A stretch of DNA of 64,000 bases from Streptomyces misionensis. Lineage in GTDB: Bacteria > Actinomycetota > Actinomycetes > Streptomycetales > Streptomycetaceae. Positions within the stretch are counted from its first letter, which is position 1, and each line of letters starts with the position of its first letter. Position numbers and translations under genes: made by a program. The stretch lies in assembly GCF_900104815.1 (NCBI RefSeq), contig NZ_FNTD01000004.1:5534501-5598500 (forward strand). Direction: 5' to 3'. Of the stretch, positions 36,119 through 44,908 are shown piece after piece. Below the pieces are notes generated by a model. It was not told where the DNA came from and did not search any database. It was given only the letters and a program-made list of their open reading frames with translations.

Positions 36119-37714
36119 ATGACCGTTTTGGAAGAGACGACGGGTGAGCCGACCGGCGAGCCGACGGACGCGCGCGGACGGGTCGCCGAACTGCACGACA
36201 TCCGTGCGCGGGCCGTGGCCGGTCCCAGCGAGAAGGCGACCGCGGCGCAGCACGCCAAGGGCAAGCTGACGGCACGGGAGCGGATCGAGCTGCTTCTGGA
36301 CCCGGGTTCCTTCCAGGAGGTCGAGCAGCTGCGCCGGCACCGGGCGACCGGTTTCGGCCTGGAGGCGAAGAAGCCGTACACCGACGGTGTCATCACCGGC
36401 TGGGGCACGGTCGAGGGCCGTACGGTCTTCGTCTACGCGCACGACTTCAGGATCTTCGGCGGCGCGCTGGGCGAGGCCCACGCCACCAAGATCCACAAGA
36501 TCATGGACATGGCCATCGCGGCCGGCGCGCCGCTGGTCTCCCTCAACGACGGCGCCGGCGCCCGCATCCAGGAGGGCGTCAGCGCCCTCGCCGGCTACGG
36601 CGGCATCTTCCAGCGCAACACCAAGGCGTCGGGCGTCATCCCGCAGATCAGCGTGATGCTCGGCCCGTGCGCGGGCGGCGCGGCGTACAGCCCCGCCCTG
36701 ACGGACTTCGTCTTCATGGTCCGTGAGACGTCCCAGATGTTCATCACCGGTCCGGACGTGGTCAAGGCCGTGACCGGCGAGGAGATCACCCAGAACGGCC
36801 TGGGCGGCGCGGACGTCCACGCGGAGACCAGCGGCGTCTGCCACTTCGCGTACGACGACGAGGAGACCTGCATCGCGGAGGTGCGCTACCTCCTGTCGCT
36901 GCTGCCGCAGAACAACCGCGAGAACCCGCCGCGGGTGGAGTGCACCGACCCGGCCGACCGCCGCTCGGACGTCCTGCTCGACATGGTCCCGGCCGACGGC
37001 AACCGGCCGTACGACATGGCCAAGGTGATCGAGGAGATCGTCGACGACGGCGAGTACCTGGAGGTCCACGAGCGCTGGGCCCGCAACATCATCTGCGCGC
37101 TGGCCCGCCTCGACGGCCAGGTGGTCGGCATCATCGCCAACCAGCCGCAGGTCCTCGCGGGCGTGCTGGACATCGAGGCGAGTGAAAAAGCTGCGCGCTT
37201 TGTCCAGATGTGTGACGCTTTCAATGTCCCGATCGTGACCTTCCTGGACGTGCCCGGGTTCCTGCCCGGCGTCGACCAGGAGCACGGCGGAATCATCCGG
37301 CACGGCGCGAAGCTGCTCTACGCCTACTGCAACGCCACCGTGCCGAGGATTTCGCTCATCCTGCGCAAGGCGTACGGAGGTGCCTACATCGTCATGGACT
37401 CCCAGTCGATCGGCGCCGACCTCACCTACGCCTGGCCCACGAACGAGATCGCGGTGATGGGTGCGGAGGGCGCGGCCAACGTCATCTTCCGCCGCCAGAT
37501 CGGCGAGGCGGAGGACCCCGAGGCCATGCGTGCGCGGATGGTCAAGGAGTACAAGTCCGAGCTGATGCACCCGTACTACGCCGCCGAGCGCGGCCTGGTC
37601 GACGACGTCATCGACCCGGCCGAGACCCGCGAGGTGCTGGTGAAGTCGCTGGCGATGCTGCAGACCAAGCACGCCGACCTCCCGTCCCGCAAGCACGGCA
37701 ACCCCCCGCAGTAA
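36119..37714 (+). CDS. accB: acyl-CoA carboxylase beta (carboxyltransferase) subunit
   Basis: 531 residues with two crotonase-fold halves. Transfers carboxybiotin CO2 to acetyl- or propionyl-CoA, giving malonyl- or methylmalonyl-CoA for fatty acid and polyketide synthesis. Landmarks: AAQHAKGKLTARERIELLLD, GGALGEAHATKIHKIMDMA, the first oxyanion loop GPCAGGAAYSPALTDF, the acyl-CoA segment DVPGFLPGVDQEHGGIIRHGAK and the second oxyanion loop RKAYGGAYIVMDS. The N-terminus MTVLEE...RGRVAELHDIRA and the epsilon gene right behind identify it as the AccB partner of the essential Streptomyces acetyl-CoA carboxylase; the biotin-carrying alpha subunit (AccA2) is encoded elsewhere. Confidence 0.93.
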   Translation: MTVLEETTGEPTGEPTDARGRVAELHDIRARAVAGPSEKATAAQHAKGKLTARERIELLLDPGSFQEVEQLRRHRATGFGLEAKKPYTDGVITGWGTVEGRTVFVYAHDFRIFGGALGEAHATKIHKIMDMAIAAGAPLVSLNDGAGARIQEGVSALAGYGGIFQRNTKASGVIPQISVMLGPCAGGAAYSPALTDFVFMVRETSQMFITGPDVVKAVTGEEITQNGLGGADVHAETSGVCHFAYDDEETCIAEVRYLLSLLPQNNRENPPRVECTDPADRRSDVLLDMVPADGNRPYDMAKVIEEIVDDGEYLEVHERWARNIICALARLDGQVVGIIANQPQVLAGVLDIEASEKAARFVQMCDAFNVPIVTFLDVPGFLPGVDQEHGGIIRHGAKLLYAYCNATVPRISLILRKAYGGAYIVMDSQSIGADLTYAWPTNEIAVMGAEGAANVIFRRQIGEAEDPEAMRARMVKEYKSELMHPYYAAERGLVDDVIDPAETREVLVKSLAMLQTKHADLPSRKHGNPPQ

Positions 37715-37749
37715 CCGAGCGGACATCCCTCTCACGGAGACTGACACCC

Positions 37750-37941
37750 ATGAGCACTGCCGACATCCGCGTCGAGAAGGGCCACGCCGAGCCCGAGGAG
37801 GTCGCCGCCATCACGGCCGTCCTCCTGGCCCGCGCGGCCGCCCGCCCCGAGCCCACCACCCACCACCGTCCCCGCCCCAAGGCCGCCTGGCGCCGCCTGG
37901 AGCGCGAGCCCGGCTTCCGCGCGCCGCACAGCTGGCACTGA
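37750..37941 (+). CDS. accE: acyl-CoA carboxylase epsilon subunit
   Basis: 63 residues: DIRVEKGHAEPEEVAAITAV then LLARAAARP and a C-terminal WRRLEREPGFRAPHSWH. The VxKGxAxPEExAA start and Trp-rich end are the epsilon signature. In S. coelicolor the epsilon peptide stimulates AccB-AccA2 carboxylase activity. 35 bases after accB, same transcript, and closed by a very strong hairpin. Confidence 0.93.
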   Translation: MSTADIRVEKGHAEPEEVAAITAVLLARAAARPEPTTHHRPRPKAAWRRLEREPGFRAPHSWH

Positions 37942-37944
37942 GCC

Positions 37945-38000
37945 GACAGGACACAGAAGCGGGGCCCCTCCTCGGAGGGGCCCCGCTTCTGTGTCCTGTC
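37945..38000. terminator. 27-bp perfect hairpin between accE and the convergent conservon
   Basis: Arms 37945-37971 and 37974-38000 are perfect reverse complements with only TC between them (a four-base or larger loop in practice). It sits between convergent transcripts and should terminate both. Confidence 0.85.
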
Positions 38001-38089
38001 CGTGCGCACCGCGGCGCGGGCCGGGAGAGCGCGAACCGCCCGCGAACGGCGTCCAGCCGTCGCGGGCGGTCAGGTGGCCGTGCGTGCGC

Positions 38090-38680
38090 CTACCGCAGCC
38101 GCGCCATCAGCGCGTGCTCCACCAGCGTGATGAGCGTCGACTTGGCGTCGGCGCGGTGGCGGGCGTCGGTGGTGATGATCGGGGTGTCGGGGCCGATCTG
38201 GAGTGCCTCGCGCACCTCGTCCGGGGAGTACGGCTGGTTGCCGTCGAAGCCGTTCAGCGCGATGACGAAGGGCAGGCCGCTGTTCTCGAAGTAGTCGACG
38301 GCCGGGAAGCAGTCGGCGAGCCGGCGGGTGTCGACGAGGACCACCGCGCCGATGGCGCCGCGGACCAGGTCGTCCCACATGAACCAGAAGCGGTCCTGAC
38401 CCGGGGTGCCGAAGAGGTACAGGATGAGGTCCTGGTCCAGGGTGATGCGGCCGAAGTCCATGGCCACCGTGGTGGTGGTCTTGTCTCCGGTGTGGGTGAG
38501 GTCGTCGATGCCGGCCGAAGCGGACGTCATGACGGCCTCTGTGCGCAGCGGGTTGATCTCCGAGACGGCGCCGACGAACGTGGTCTTGCCCACGCCGAAG
38601 CCGCCCGCCACCACGATCTTCGCGGAGGTGGTGGAGCGACTCTGAGAAACCGGCCCTCCGCTAGAGCTTGCGAAGTCCAC
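38090..38680 (-). CDS. cvnD2: conservon small GTP-binding protein CvnD (copy next to accE)
   Basis: 196 residues. Ras/MglA-like ATP/GTP-binding protein: P-loop GGFGVGKTTFVGA, switch region TTTTVAMDFGRI, DxxG-like LFGTPGQDRF and LNGFDGN. In conservons CvnD reversibly joins a membrane complex with CvnA-B-C that resembles a eukaryotic G-protein receptor. GTG start at 38680 overlaps the end of cvnC by 20 bases. A 236-base stretch is identical to the second cvnD. The copy number is inferred from order relative to accE and gltX. Confidence 0.93.
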   Translation of the reverse strand: MDFASSSGGPVSQSRSTTSAKIVVAGGFGVGKTTFVGAVSEINPLRTEAVMTSASAGIDDLTHTGDKTTTTVAMDFGRITLDQDLILYLFGTPGQDRFWFMWDDLVRGAIGAVVLVDTRRLADCFPAVDYFENSGLPFVIALNGFDGNQPYSPDEVREALQIGPDTPIITTDARHRADAKSTLITLVEHALMARLR

Positions 38681-39230
38681 TGAGCACCCTTTCGAGCAGT
38701 GTCACGTCTGGCTGGCCACCGGCGTTCTCGTCGCCGCCGGGCTGATGGATGGCGACCAGGCCCGCCTCCGCCAAGTCGGCGACGAGGATCCTGGCCACGC
38801 CGAGGGGGATCGTCAGCAGGGCCGAGATCTCGGCCACCGACTTGATCTCCCGGCAGAGGTTGCAGATCCGCTGATGCTCGGGCAGTTGGCCCTGCATCTG
38901 GTGCGGAGCAGCGGTGGTGTGCACCAGCGCCTCGATGGCGAGCTGGTAGCGCGGGCGGGTCCGGCCGCCGGTCATGGCGTACGGACGCACCAAGGGGTTG
39001 TTCGATGCGCTCGCGGGCGCCGGCTCGGGGCGGCGCTGCGGCTGGACCGGCTGGATGCGCGGGGCCGGCGGCTGGTCGTACGGCGAGGGTCCGGGGCCCT
39101 GCGGGACGTACGGCTGCCGGTGCTGGGGAGCGGAGGGGAAGTTGTACGGGTTCGCCGAGCCGTCGCCGTGTCCCTGTGCGGGGCCGTACGACCAATTGCC
39201 CGAGGGCGAACCTCCTGGGGGTGTTGCCAC
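38661..39230 (-). CDS. cvnC2: conservon DUF742 protein CvnC
   Basis: 189 residues. Pro/Gln-rich N-terminal 80 residues (disordered), then DUF742: PLVRPYAMTGGRTRPRYQLA, LPEHQRICNLCREIKSVAEI, ALLTIPLGVARILVADLAEAGLVAIH with a winged-helix-like fold, ending LLERVLSGLRKL. GTG start at 39230 right after GGAGGAG. Part of the cvnA-B-C-D operon; the N-terminal tail is about 45 residues longer than in the second copy. Confidence 0.92.
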   Translation of the reverse strand: MATPPGGSPSGNWSYGPAQGHGDGSANPYNFPSAPQHRQPYVPQGPGPSPYDQPPAPRIQPVQPQRRPEPAPASASNNPLVRPYAMTGGRTRPRYQLAIEALVHTTAAPHQMQGQLPEHQRICNLCREIKSVAEISALLTIPLGVARILVADLAEAGLVAIHQPGGDENAGGQPDVTLLERVLSGLRKL

Positions 39231-39324
39231 TTTCTCCTCCTCCGACTGCGCCGGGCACCCATCCGTGTGGAGCCGCGTCCCGAAACCTTACGGCCCCGGG
39301 ACGCGAATACGCATCGTCCGATTA

Positions 39325-39747
39325 CTAGTTGAGAAGGCTGCCCTGGAGCTCAGCGCGGAGATCCGGGGTGAGGACCGTGCCCGCGCGGTCCACCAGAAGG
39401 GCCATCTCGTACCCGATGAGGCCGATGTCCGCTTCCGGGTGGGCCAGAACCGCGAGGGACGATCCGTCCGAGATGGACATGATGAAGAGGAATCCCCGCT
39501 CCATCTCCACAACCGTCTGGTTCACGCTGCCGCCCTCGAAGATGCGCGAGGCACCGGCGGTCAGCGACGTCAGACCGGAGGCGACGGCCGCCAGCTGGTC
39601 GGCGCGGTCACGGGGGAAGCCTTCGGACATCGCCAGAAGGAGTCCGTCGGCGGAGACCACCACCGTGTGGGACACCCCCGGGGTGTTGTCCACGAAGTTG
39701 GTGATCAACCAGTTCAGGTTCTGTGCCGCCTGGCTCATCGGGCTCAC
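39325..39747 (-). CDS. cvnB2: conservon roadblock/LC7 protein CvnB
   Basis: 140 residues. Roadblock/LC7 fold of the MglB type, a likely regulator of the CvnD GTPase: NLNWLITNFVDNTPGVSHTV, SADGLLLAMSEGFPRDRADQ, LAAVASGLTSLTAGASRIFE. GTG start at 39747, one base after the cvnA stop and seven bases after AGGAG; the internal ATG at 39738 is too far from that site. Confidence 0.93.
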   Translation of the reverse strand: MSPMSQAAQNLNWLITNFVDNTPGVSHTVVVSADGLLLAMSEGFPRDRADQLAAVASGLTSLTAGASRIFEGGSVNQTVVEMERGFLFIMSISDGSSLAVLAHPEADIGLIGYEMALLVDRAGTVLTPDLRAELQGSLLN

Positions 39748-39748
39748 A

Positions 39749-42700
39749 CTAACGCTCCTGGTTGTAGGTGCTGTCAGGACCGAAGCCCTGGCCGTTCGTA
39801 TCAGTTCCTGCGTTGCGTCCGCGCTGGACGCCCCGGCGCAGGTTGCTCAGCCTGCCCCGGACGTCCTCCGGGGCGCGGGAGACCTGGGGGCCTCCCTGAG
39901 GGGTCGTTTCGGCGCTGCCCTCGACCAGGTTGGCCTTGGGCACCCGCCGCGGCAGCCCGGAGGCGGTGACCCCGCCTGCCTTGGGCTTGCGCAGCTGGGA
40001 GGCCTGCTGCCAGCGCTCGTCATTGGCCGAACGCCAGTCGCCCGCACCGTTGTTCCCCGGGGCGGTCTCCGCCGTCTCGGCCGCGGGAGCCGGCGCTTCC
40101 TGCTGCACACGTCCCGCGCCGTTCGCGCCGTCGGCACCGCTCGCGGCGGAGCCCCGGCGGGGCAGCCCGGCGTCGGTCAGCTCGTGTGCGGCGGGAGAAG
40201 CCGTTCCCGGACTGTCGAAGCCTACGCGGTTCTGCTCACCCGCGTCAGCGGCCTGCGCAGATTCCGCTTCCGGAGCGTAGTGGGCCGGATAGCCGTTCTG
40301 GTAGCCGTCCTGCTGCTGCCACTCGCCCTGGTAGGCGGGGTTCTGCGCCGGCTCCGCATAGCCGTTCTGGGGGTAACCGCCGTTCGCGGAGTAGCCGTCG
40401 GCGCCCGCCGGTTGGCCGCCTTGCGCATAGAACTGCTCGTCGTACGGCCGCTCGTACGAGGCCGAGTGCGTCTCGGTGTACGGCTCCTGGTACGCGGCCT
40501 CCTGGTACGGGCTCTCCTGGTAGGGAGTCTCCTGGTAGGGAGTCTCCTGGTAGGGAGTCTCCTGGTACGGCGTCTCCTCGTACGGCTGCTGGGGCTGCCG
40601 GGGCTGCTGCGGCTGCTCGTGGTAGCCGGTGCTCTGCCCGTCGAACAGCGGGTCCGCGTACGTCTCCGCGGTGTCGTGCTGCGGCTCGGCCGGCTGCTGC
40701 TGGCCCTGCGTCTGGGCCTCCAGCGCGGCACGGCGGCCCTCGCGCAGCAGGGAGCGCCCGACCGGGTCCAGCTCGCGCAGGTCGTCGGGGACCTCCCCGT
40801 ACCGGCTGTCGTCGAAGCCGAGTTCGGCGGCGGTGCGCAGCGGCTGCTGCGGCTGCGGGGCCTCGGACCGGAACTGCTGCTCCGGGATGATCTGCGAGAC
40901 CGTGAACTCCTCGCGCTCCAGCGGGGCTTCGCCGCCACCGCCGTGCGTGATCGCGTCCGGCAGCATGACCAGGGAGGTGGTGCCGGCCTGCTCGCCGGAG
41001 GGGCGCAGCTGGACCCGGATGCCGTGCCGGTCGGACAGCCGGCCGACCACGAACAGGCCCATGCGCTGGGAGATCGCGGCGTCCACGGTCGGCGGGTTCG
41101 CCAGCTTGTGGTTGATGTCCGCGAAGTCCTCGGCGGTCAGGCCGATGCCCTTGTCATGGATCTCGATCATGATCCGGCCGTCGGGCAGCCGGGTCGCGGT
41201 GACGCGCACCTTGGTCTGCGGCGAGGAGAACGTGGTGGCGTTCTCCAGCAGCTCGGCCAGCAGGTGCACGAGGTCGGTGACCGCGCGGCCGTGGATCTCG
41301 GCCTCGGGCACACCGGACAGCTCGATGCGCTCGTACTGCTCCACCTCGGAGGAGGCGGCGCGCAGCACGTCGACCAGCGGGACCGGCTGGTCCCAGCGGC
41401 GGCCGGGCTCCTCGCCCGCGAGGACGAGGAGGTTCTCGCCGTTGCGCCGCATACGGGTGGCCAGGTGGTCCAGCCGGAAGAGGTTCTCCAGCTGGTCCGG
41501 GTCGGCCTCGTTGTTCTCCAGGTCGGTGATCAGGGTCAGCTGGCCCTCGATCAGCGACTGGTTGCGGCGCGAGAGGTTGGTGAAGATCGCGTTGATGTTG
41601 CCCCGCAGCAGGGCCTGCTCGGAGGCGAGCCGGATCGCCTCGCGGTGGACCTGGTCGAAGGCGCGGGCGACCTCGCCGATCTCGTCCTTGGTGTGGATCG
41701 GGATCGGGGCGACCCGGGTGTCCACCCGGCCGGGGTCGGTGCGCGAAAGCTGGTCGACCAGCATCGGCAGGCGCTGTTCGGCGATGCCGAAGGCCGCGTT
41801 GCGCAGCTGGCGCATCGAGCGGCTCATCTGCCGGGCGACGGCACCGGCCAGGAAGAACGCCAGCAGCAGGGCGAGCACCACGACGGTACCGGTGATCAGC
41901 GCCGAGGTCTTGGCGTCGTCGGCGATGCCGGACGCCTCGGTCACCGCCTTGTCGGCCATGTCCGACTCGATGGTGCGGTACGCCTGGTACTTCAGCGTGT
42001 TGACCGCCCACCAGTTGTCGGCGGTGACCCCGTTCGCGGCGAGCGCGTCGCGGGCGGCCGGGCTGGTGTCCTTCAGCGTGGCCAGCGCCGAGATCATGCT
42101 CGTCGGGTTGGACGGCGGCGGCACGTAGTTCGGGTCGCTCTGCCTGGCCTGCGCGGCCTGTGCCGCCGCGTCCGCCGTGACCTTCTTCTCCGCGTCGGCC
42201 AGCACCTGCGAGTCGGCCGCGGTGCCACCGCCCTTGTACTCCTCGATCGCGATGCGCTCGAGGTAGGCGTACGAGGACAGGGAGACCCGCTGGGTGGCCA
42301 GGTTCGGCGCGTCCGGACCCGGCTTGACCAGCAGATGCATGCCGATGGAGCGTTCCAGCGACAGCGCCGCCTTGGTCAGCGAGATGGCGTAGACGGTACG
42401 GCCGTACGAGGTGATGTTGCCGGTGCCCAGCCCCAGCTCGTTGGCGAACTCCATCAGGGGGTGGGCGACGTCGACGTAGCGCTCCTCCGTCTGCACACCG
42501 GTGAGCTTGGAGGTGTACGCGGTCTTGCGCAGCTCCTGGATCTCGGGCTCGGCCTTGCGGAAGAGCTTGAGGCGACGCTCCAGGCCCGCCGTGTGCGGCA
42601 TGCTCTTCGTCGCCGCGTCGAAGCCGGCGGCGGCCTCGTCGGTCGCCCTGCGCGCGTTGGCGATCGCGGCCTTGCTCTTGGCGTCCTTCTTCTTCAGCAG

Positions 42701-43042
42701 CAGCGGCTCGGCCGTGATGTCGCGCTCGTTCTCGACGGCGTCGGCATAGGTGAGGGCCGCGCGCACCAGGCGGGCGGTGTTCTCGGCGTCCCGGGCCTGC
42801 TGCCAGGTGTCGATCGAGTTGTTGACCTGGAAGCCGCCCATGACGAGGCCGACGGCCGCGGGTATGAGGAGAATCGCGTTCAGACGGGTGGGTACCCGCC
42901 AGTTGCGCGGGGAGAAACGGCCGCCGCGGGGTGCGGGCGCGTCCGTCGGCTCCGCGGGCGCCGGGGTGGGCGCCGCGGCGCGCGGCGGCGGGGTGAAGTT
43001 GCCCCGTGCCGACGGCTCGGGACCGTTCTTGCTTCGCCTCAC
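39749..43042 (-). CDS. cvnA2: conservon sensor histidine-kinase-like protein CvnA
   Basis: 1097 residues. Membrane helix near 55-75, extracellular nitrate/NIT-type sensor (about 80-375), second helix near 375-395, HAMP, kinase core with FRLDHLATRMRRNGENLLVL and N-box LLAELLENATTFSSP (about 590) and G-box DKGIGL. The last 400 residues are low complexity, rich in Gln, Pro, Tyr and Glu, with a run of PYQET units (DNA repeat 40484-40588). First gene of the cvnA-B-C-D operon. GTG start at 43042 with GAGAGG 11 bases upstream; start moderately certain. Confidence 0.92.
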   Translation of the reverse strand: MRRSKNGPEPSARGNFTPPPRAAAPTPAPAEPTDAPAPRGGRFSPRNWRVPTRLNAILLIPAAVGLVMGGFQVNNSIDTWQQARDAENTARLVRAALTYADAVENERDITAEPLLLKKKDAKSKAAIANARRATDEAAAGFDAATKSMPHTAGLERRLKLFRKAEPEIQELRKTAYTSKLTGVQTEERYVDVAHPLMEFANELGLGTGNITSYGRTVYAISLTKAALSLERSIGMHLLVKPGPDAPNLATQRVSLSSYAYLERIAIEEYKGGGTAADSQVLADAEKKVTADAAAQAAQARQSDPNYVPPPSNPTSMISALATLKDTSPAARDALAANGVTADNWWAVNTLKYQAYRTIESDMADKAVTEASGIADDAKTSALITGTVVVLALLLAFFLAGAVARQMSRSMRQLRNAAFGIAEQRLPMLVDQLSRTDPGRVDTRVAPIPIHTKDEIGEVARAFDQVHREAIRLASEQALLRGNINAIFTNLSRRNQSLIEGQLTLITDLENNEADPDQLENLFRLDHLATRMRRNGENLLVLAGEEPGRRWDQPVPLVDVLRAASSEVEQYERIELSGVPEAEIHGRAVTDLVHLLAELLENATTFSSPQTKVRVTATRLPDGRIMIEIHDKGIGLTAEDFADINHKLANPPTVDAAISQRMGLFVVGRLSDRHGIRVQLRPSGEQAGTTSLVMLPDAITHGGGGEAPLEREEFTVSQIIPEQQFRSEAPQPQQPLRTAAELGFDDSRYGEVPDDLRELDPVGRSLLREGRRAALEAQTQGQQQPAEPQHDTAETYADPLFDGQSTGYHEQPQQPRQPQQPYEETPYQETPYQETPYQETPYQESPYQEAAYQEPYTETHSASYERPYDEQFYAQGGQPAGADGYSANGGYPQNGYAEPAQNPAYQGEWQQQDGYQNGYPAHYAPEAESAQAADAGEQNRVGFDSPGTASPAAHELTDAGLPRRGSAASGADGANGAGRVQQEAPAPAAETAETAPGNNGAGDWRSANDERWQQASQLRKPKAGGVTASGLPRRVPKANLVEGSAETTPQGGPQVSRAPEDVRGRLSNLRRGVQRGRNAGTDTNGQGFGPDSTYNQER
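40484..40588 (-). repeat. seven-unit 15-bp tandem repeat inside cvnA2
   Basis: Units start at 40484, 40499, 40514, 40529, 40544, 40559 and 40574. The plus-strand unit is CTCCTGGTAGGGAGT; the three central copies are identical. Each unit adds five residues (PYQET type) to the disordered tail. The exact identity of the central copies points to recent slippage. Confidence 0.85.
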
Positions 43043-43241
43043 TCGACCAACAACCTCTCGGCGGTCGGCACCTACCTCGTGCCGCAGTCTCTCAGCGCCC
43101 GGTTCGTCATCGATCGCTCGCTACGTCTTTGACCATGGGGCAGTTCAGGCATTCCAGCACGTGGACCAGCGCAGTTCCAAACAGTGGAGACCCTGTGACG
43201 GCTGCGTTGTAAGCGAGAGATAAAACGGTCATAAAGAGCGA

Positions 43242-43261
43242 GCCCCGCCAAAAGGCGGGGC
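43242..43261 (-). terminator. hairpin between the two conservons (upstream of cvnA2)
   Basis: GCCCCGCC (43242-43249) and GGCGGGGC (43254-43261) around AAAA, in an AT-richer spacer. On the minus strand CTCTTTAT follows. With the hairpin at 43342 it separates the two operons. Confidence 0.6.
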
Positions 43262-43341
43262 AATTGTGCGCGCAGCGGCATCGCCCGACCGCGTCGCGTG
43301 GTGAACTCGGGCGATTCCTCTGCCGAACTGTTATGAACACC

Positions 43342-43375
43342 GGAGCCGACCGTGTCAAAGGCCACAGTCGGCTCC
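43342..43375 (-). terminator. terminator after cvnD1
   Basis: GGAGCCGAC (43342-43350) pairs with GTCGGCTCC (43367-43375); 16-base loop with further possible pairing. It starts 45 bases past the cvnD1 stop. The remaining spacer to cvnA2 (43043-43241) has no credible gene and should hold the cvnA2 promoter. Confidence 0.6.
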
Positions 43376-43419
43376 TTCACTCCTACGACAACTGCCGTAC
43401 GGGGCGTTGTACTTGAGTG

Positions 43420-43995
43420 TTACCTCAGCCGCGCCATCAGCGCGTGCTCCACCAGCGTGATCAACGCGCTCTTGGCGTCGGCCCGGTGGCGGGCGTCGGT
43501 GGTGATGATCGGGGTGTCGGGGCCGATCTGGAGAGCCTCGCGCACCTCGTCCGGGGAGTACGGCTGATGACCGTCGAAACCGTTCAGCGCGATGACGAAG
43601 GGCAGGCCGCTGTTCTCGAAGTAGTCGACGGCCGGGAAGCAGTCGGCGAGCCGGCGGGTGTCGACGAGGACCACCGCGCCGATGGCGCCGCGGACCAGGT
43701 CGTCCCACATGAACCAGAAGCGGTCCTGACCCGGGGTGCCGAAGAGGTACAGGATGAGGTCCTGGTCCAGGGTGATGCGGCCGAAGTCCATGGCCACCGT
43801 GGTGGTGGTCTTGTCCCCGGTGTGGGTCAGGTCGTCGATGCCCGCCGAAGCGGACGTCATGACGGCCTCCGTGCGCAGCGGGTTGATCTCCGAGACGGCG
43901 CCGACGAACGTGGTCTTGCCCACGCCGAAGCCGCCCGCCACCACGATCTTCGCCGAGGTGGTGGCCCGGCCCGCGTCAGAGCTTGCGAAGTCCAC
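43420..43995 (-). CDS. cvnD1: conservon small GTP-binding protein CvnD (second copy)
   Basis: 191 residues, same fold and motifs as the copy at 38090 (GGFGVGKTTF, LFGTPGQDRF). Over the shared core the two proteins differ at only two positions (Asn/His after NGFDG, and Thr/Ala in ADAKS), while the N-terminal ten residues are unrelated. Overlaps cvnC1 by 20 bases. See the gene-conversion finding. Confidence 0.93.
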   Translation of the reverse strand: MDFASSDAGRATTSAKIVVAGGFGVGKTTFVGAVSEINPLRTEAVMTSASAGIDDLTHTGDKTTTTVAMDFGRITLDQDLILYLFGTPGQDRFWFMWDDLVRGAIGAVVLVDTRRLADCFPAVDYFENSGLPFVIALNGFDGHQPYSPDEVREALQIGPDTPIITTDARHRADAKSALITLVEHALMARLR

Positions 43996-44374
43996 TGAGC
44001 ACCCTTTCGAGCAGCGTCACGTCCGGTGCGCCGCCGTTGTTCTCGTCGCCGCCCGGCTGGTGCACGGCGACCAGGCCGGCCTCGGCGAGGTCGGCGACCA
44101 GGATCCGGGCCACGCCGAGCGGCATGTTCAGCAGCGCGGAGACCTCCGCCACCGACTTGACCTCACGGCACAGGTGGCAGATGCGCTGGTGCTCGGGGAG
44201 CAGGCCCATGAGCGCCGCCGGGTCGGCCGTCGTGCTGATCAGCGCCTCGATGGCGAGCTGGTACCGCGGCCGGGTCCGGCCGCCGGTCATGGCGTACGGC
44301 CGCACCAGCGGCTGGTCGCCCTCGTCGCCGTACGGTTCCGCGTACGGATCGTGATGGGCGGTGGGCGGGGTCAT
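43976..44374 (-). CDS. cvnC1: conservon DUF742 protein CvnC (second copy)
   Basis: 132 residues. DUF742 core PLVRPYAMTGGRTRPRYQLA to LLERVLSGLRKL, with a short acidic/Tyr N-terminus (HHDPYAEPYGDEG). Start at 44374 follows GGAGG by four bases on the minus strand; the frame is open further upstream but without a ribosome site. Confidence 0.92.
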   Translation of the reverse strand: MTPPTAHHDPYAEPYGDEGDQPLVRPYAMTGGRTRPRYQLAIEALISTTADPAALMGLLPEHQRICHLCREVKSVAEVSALLNMPLGVARILVADLAEAGLVAVHQPGGDENNGGAPDVTLLERVLSGLRKL

Positions 44375-44485
44375 GGATCCTCCGGGCGGGACAGCAAGTC
44401 GGTCAGTCAAGCCGTCTGACGGGGCCGGTGGGGGGTTTGTGGCGGCCGGACGGTGTTTTGGTGAGGTGGGTGGTGCCGGGGCCGG

Positions 44486-44908
44486 TCAGTGGAGCAGACT
44501 GCCCTGTAGTTCGGCGCGCAGGTCGGGGGTGAGTACCGCTCCCGCGCGGTCGACGAGCAGTGCCATCTCGTAGCCGACGAGGCCGATGTCGCACTCCGGG
44601 TGAGCCAGTACCGCGAGGGACGAGCCGTCCGAGACGGACATCAGGAAGAGGAACCCCCGCTCCATCTCCACGACCGTCTGGGAGACGGTGCCGCCCTCGA
44701 AGATCCGGGACGCCCCGGCGGTCAGCGAGGTCAGCCCGGAGGCGACGGCCGCCAGCTGGTCCGCGCGGTCCCGTGGGAAGCCCTCGGACATCGCCAGCAG
44801 CAGGCCGTCGGCGGAGACCACCACCGTGTGGGACACCCCGGGGGTGTTGTCCACGAAGTTGGTGATCAACCAGTTCAGGTTCTGTGCCGCCTGGCTCATC
44901 GGACTCAA
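44486..44908 (-). CDS. cvnB1: conservon roadblock/LC7 protein CvnB (second copy)
   Basis: 140 residues, nearly the same as the copy at 39325, with scattered substitutions in the second half (for example PECDIGLVGYE). A TTG start at 44908 immediately after the cvnA1 stop is six bases from AGGAG; the ATG at 44899 is 15 bases away and less likely, unless read by coupling. Confidence 0.92.
   Translation of the reverse strand: MSPMSQAAQNLNWLITNFVDNTPGVSHTVVVSADGLLLAMSEGFPRDRADQLAAVASGLTSLTAGASRIFEGGTVSQTVVEMERGFLFLMSVSDGSSLAVLAHPECDIGLVGYEMALLVDRAGAVLTPDLRAELQGSLLH

Noticed and set aside
40484..40588. Possible CRISPR array (regular short repeats)
   Set aside because: Units are contiguous 15-bp coding repeats without spacers, in frame within cvnA2.
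39329..43132. 1267-codon plus-strand frame opposite cvnA2
   Set aside because: Val/Arg/Leu-rich shadow; crosses the gene boundary between cvnA and cvnB.
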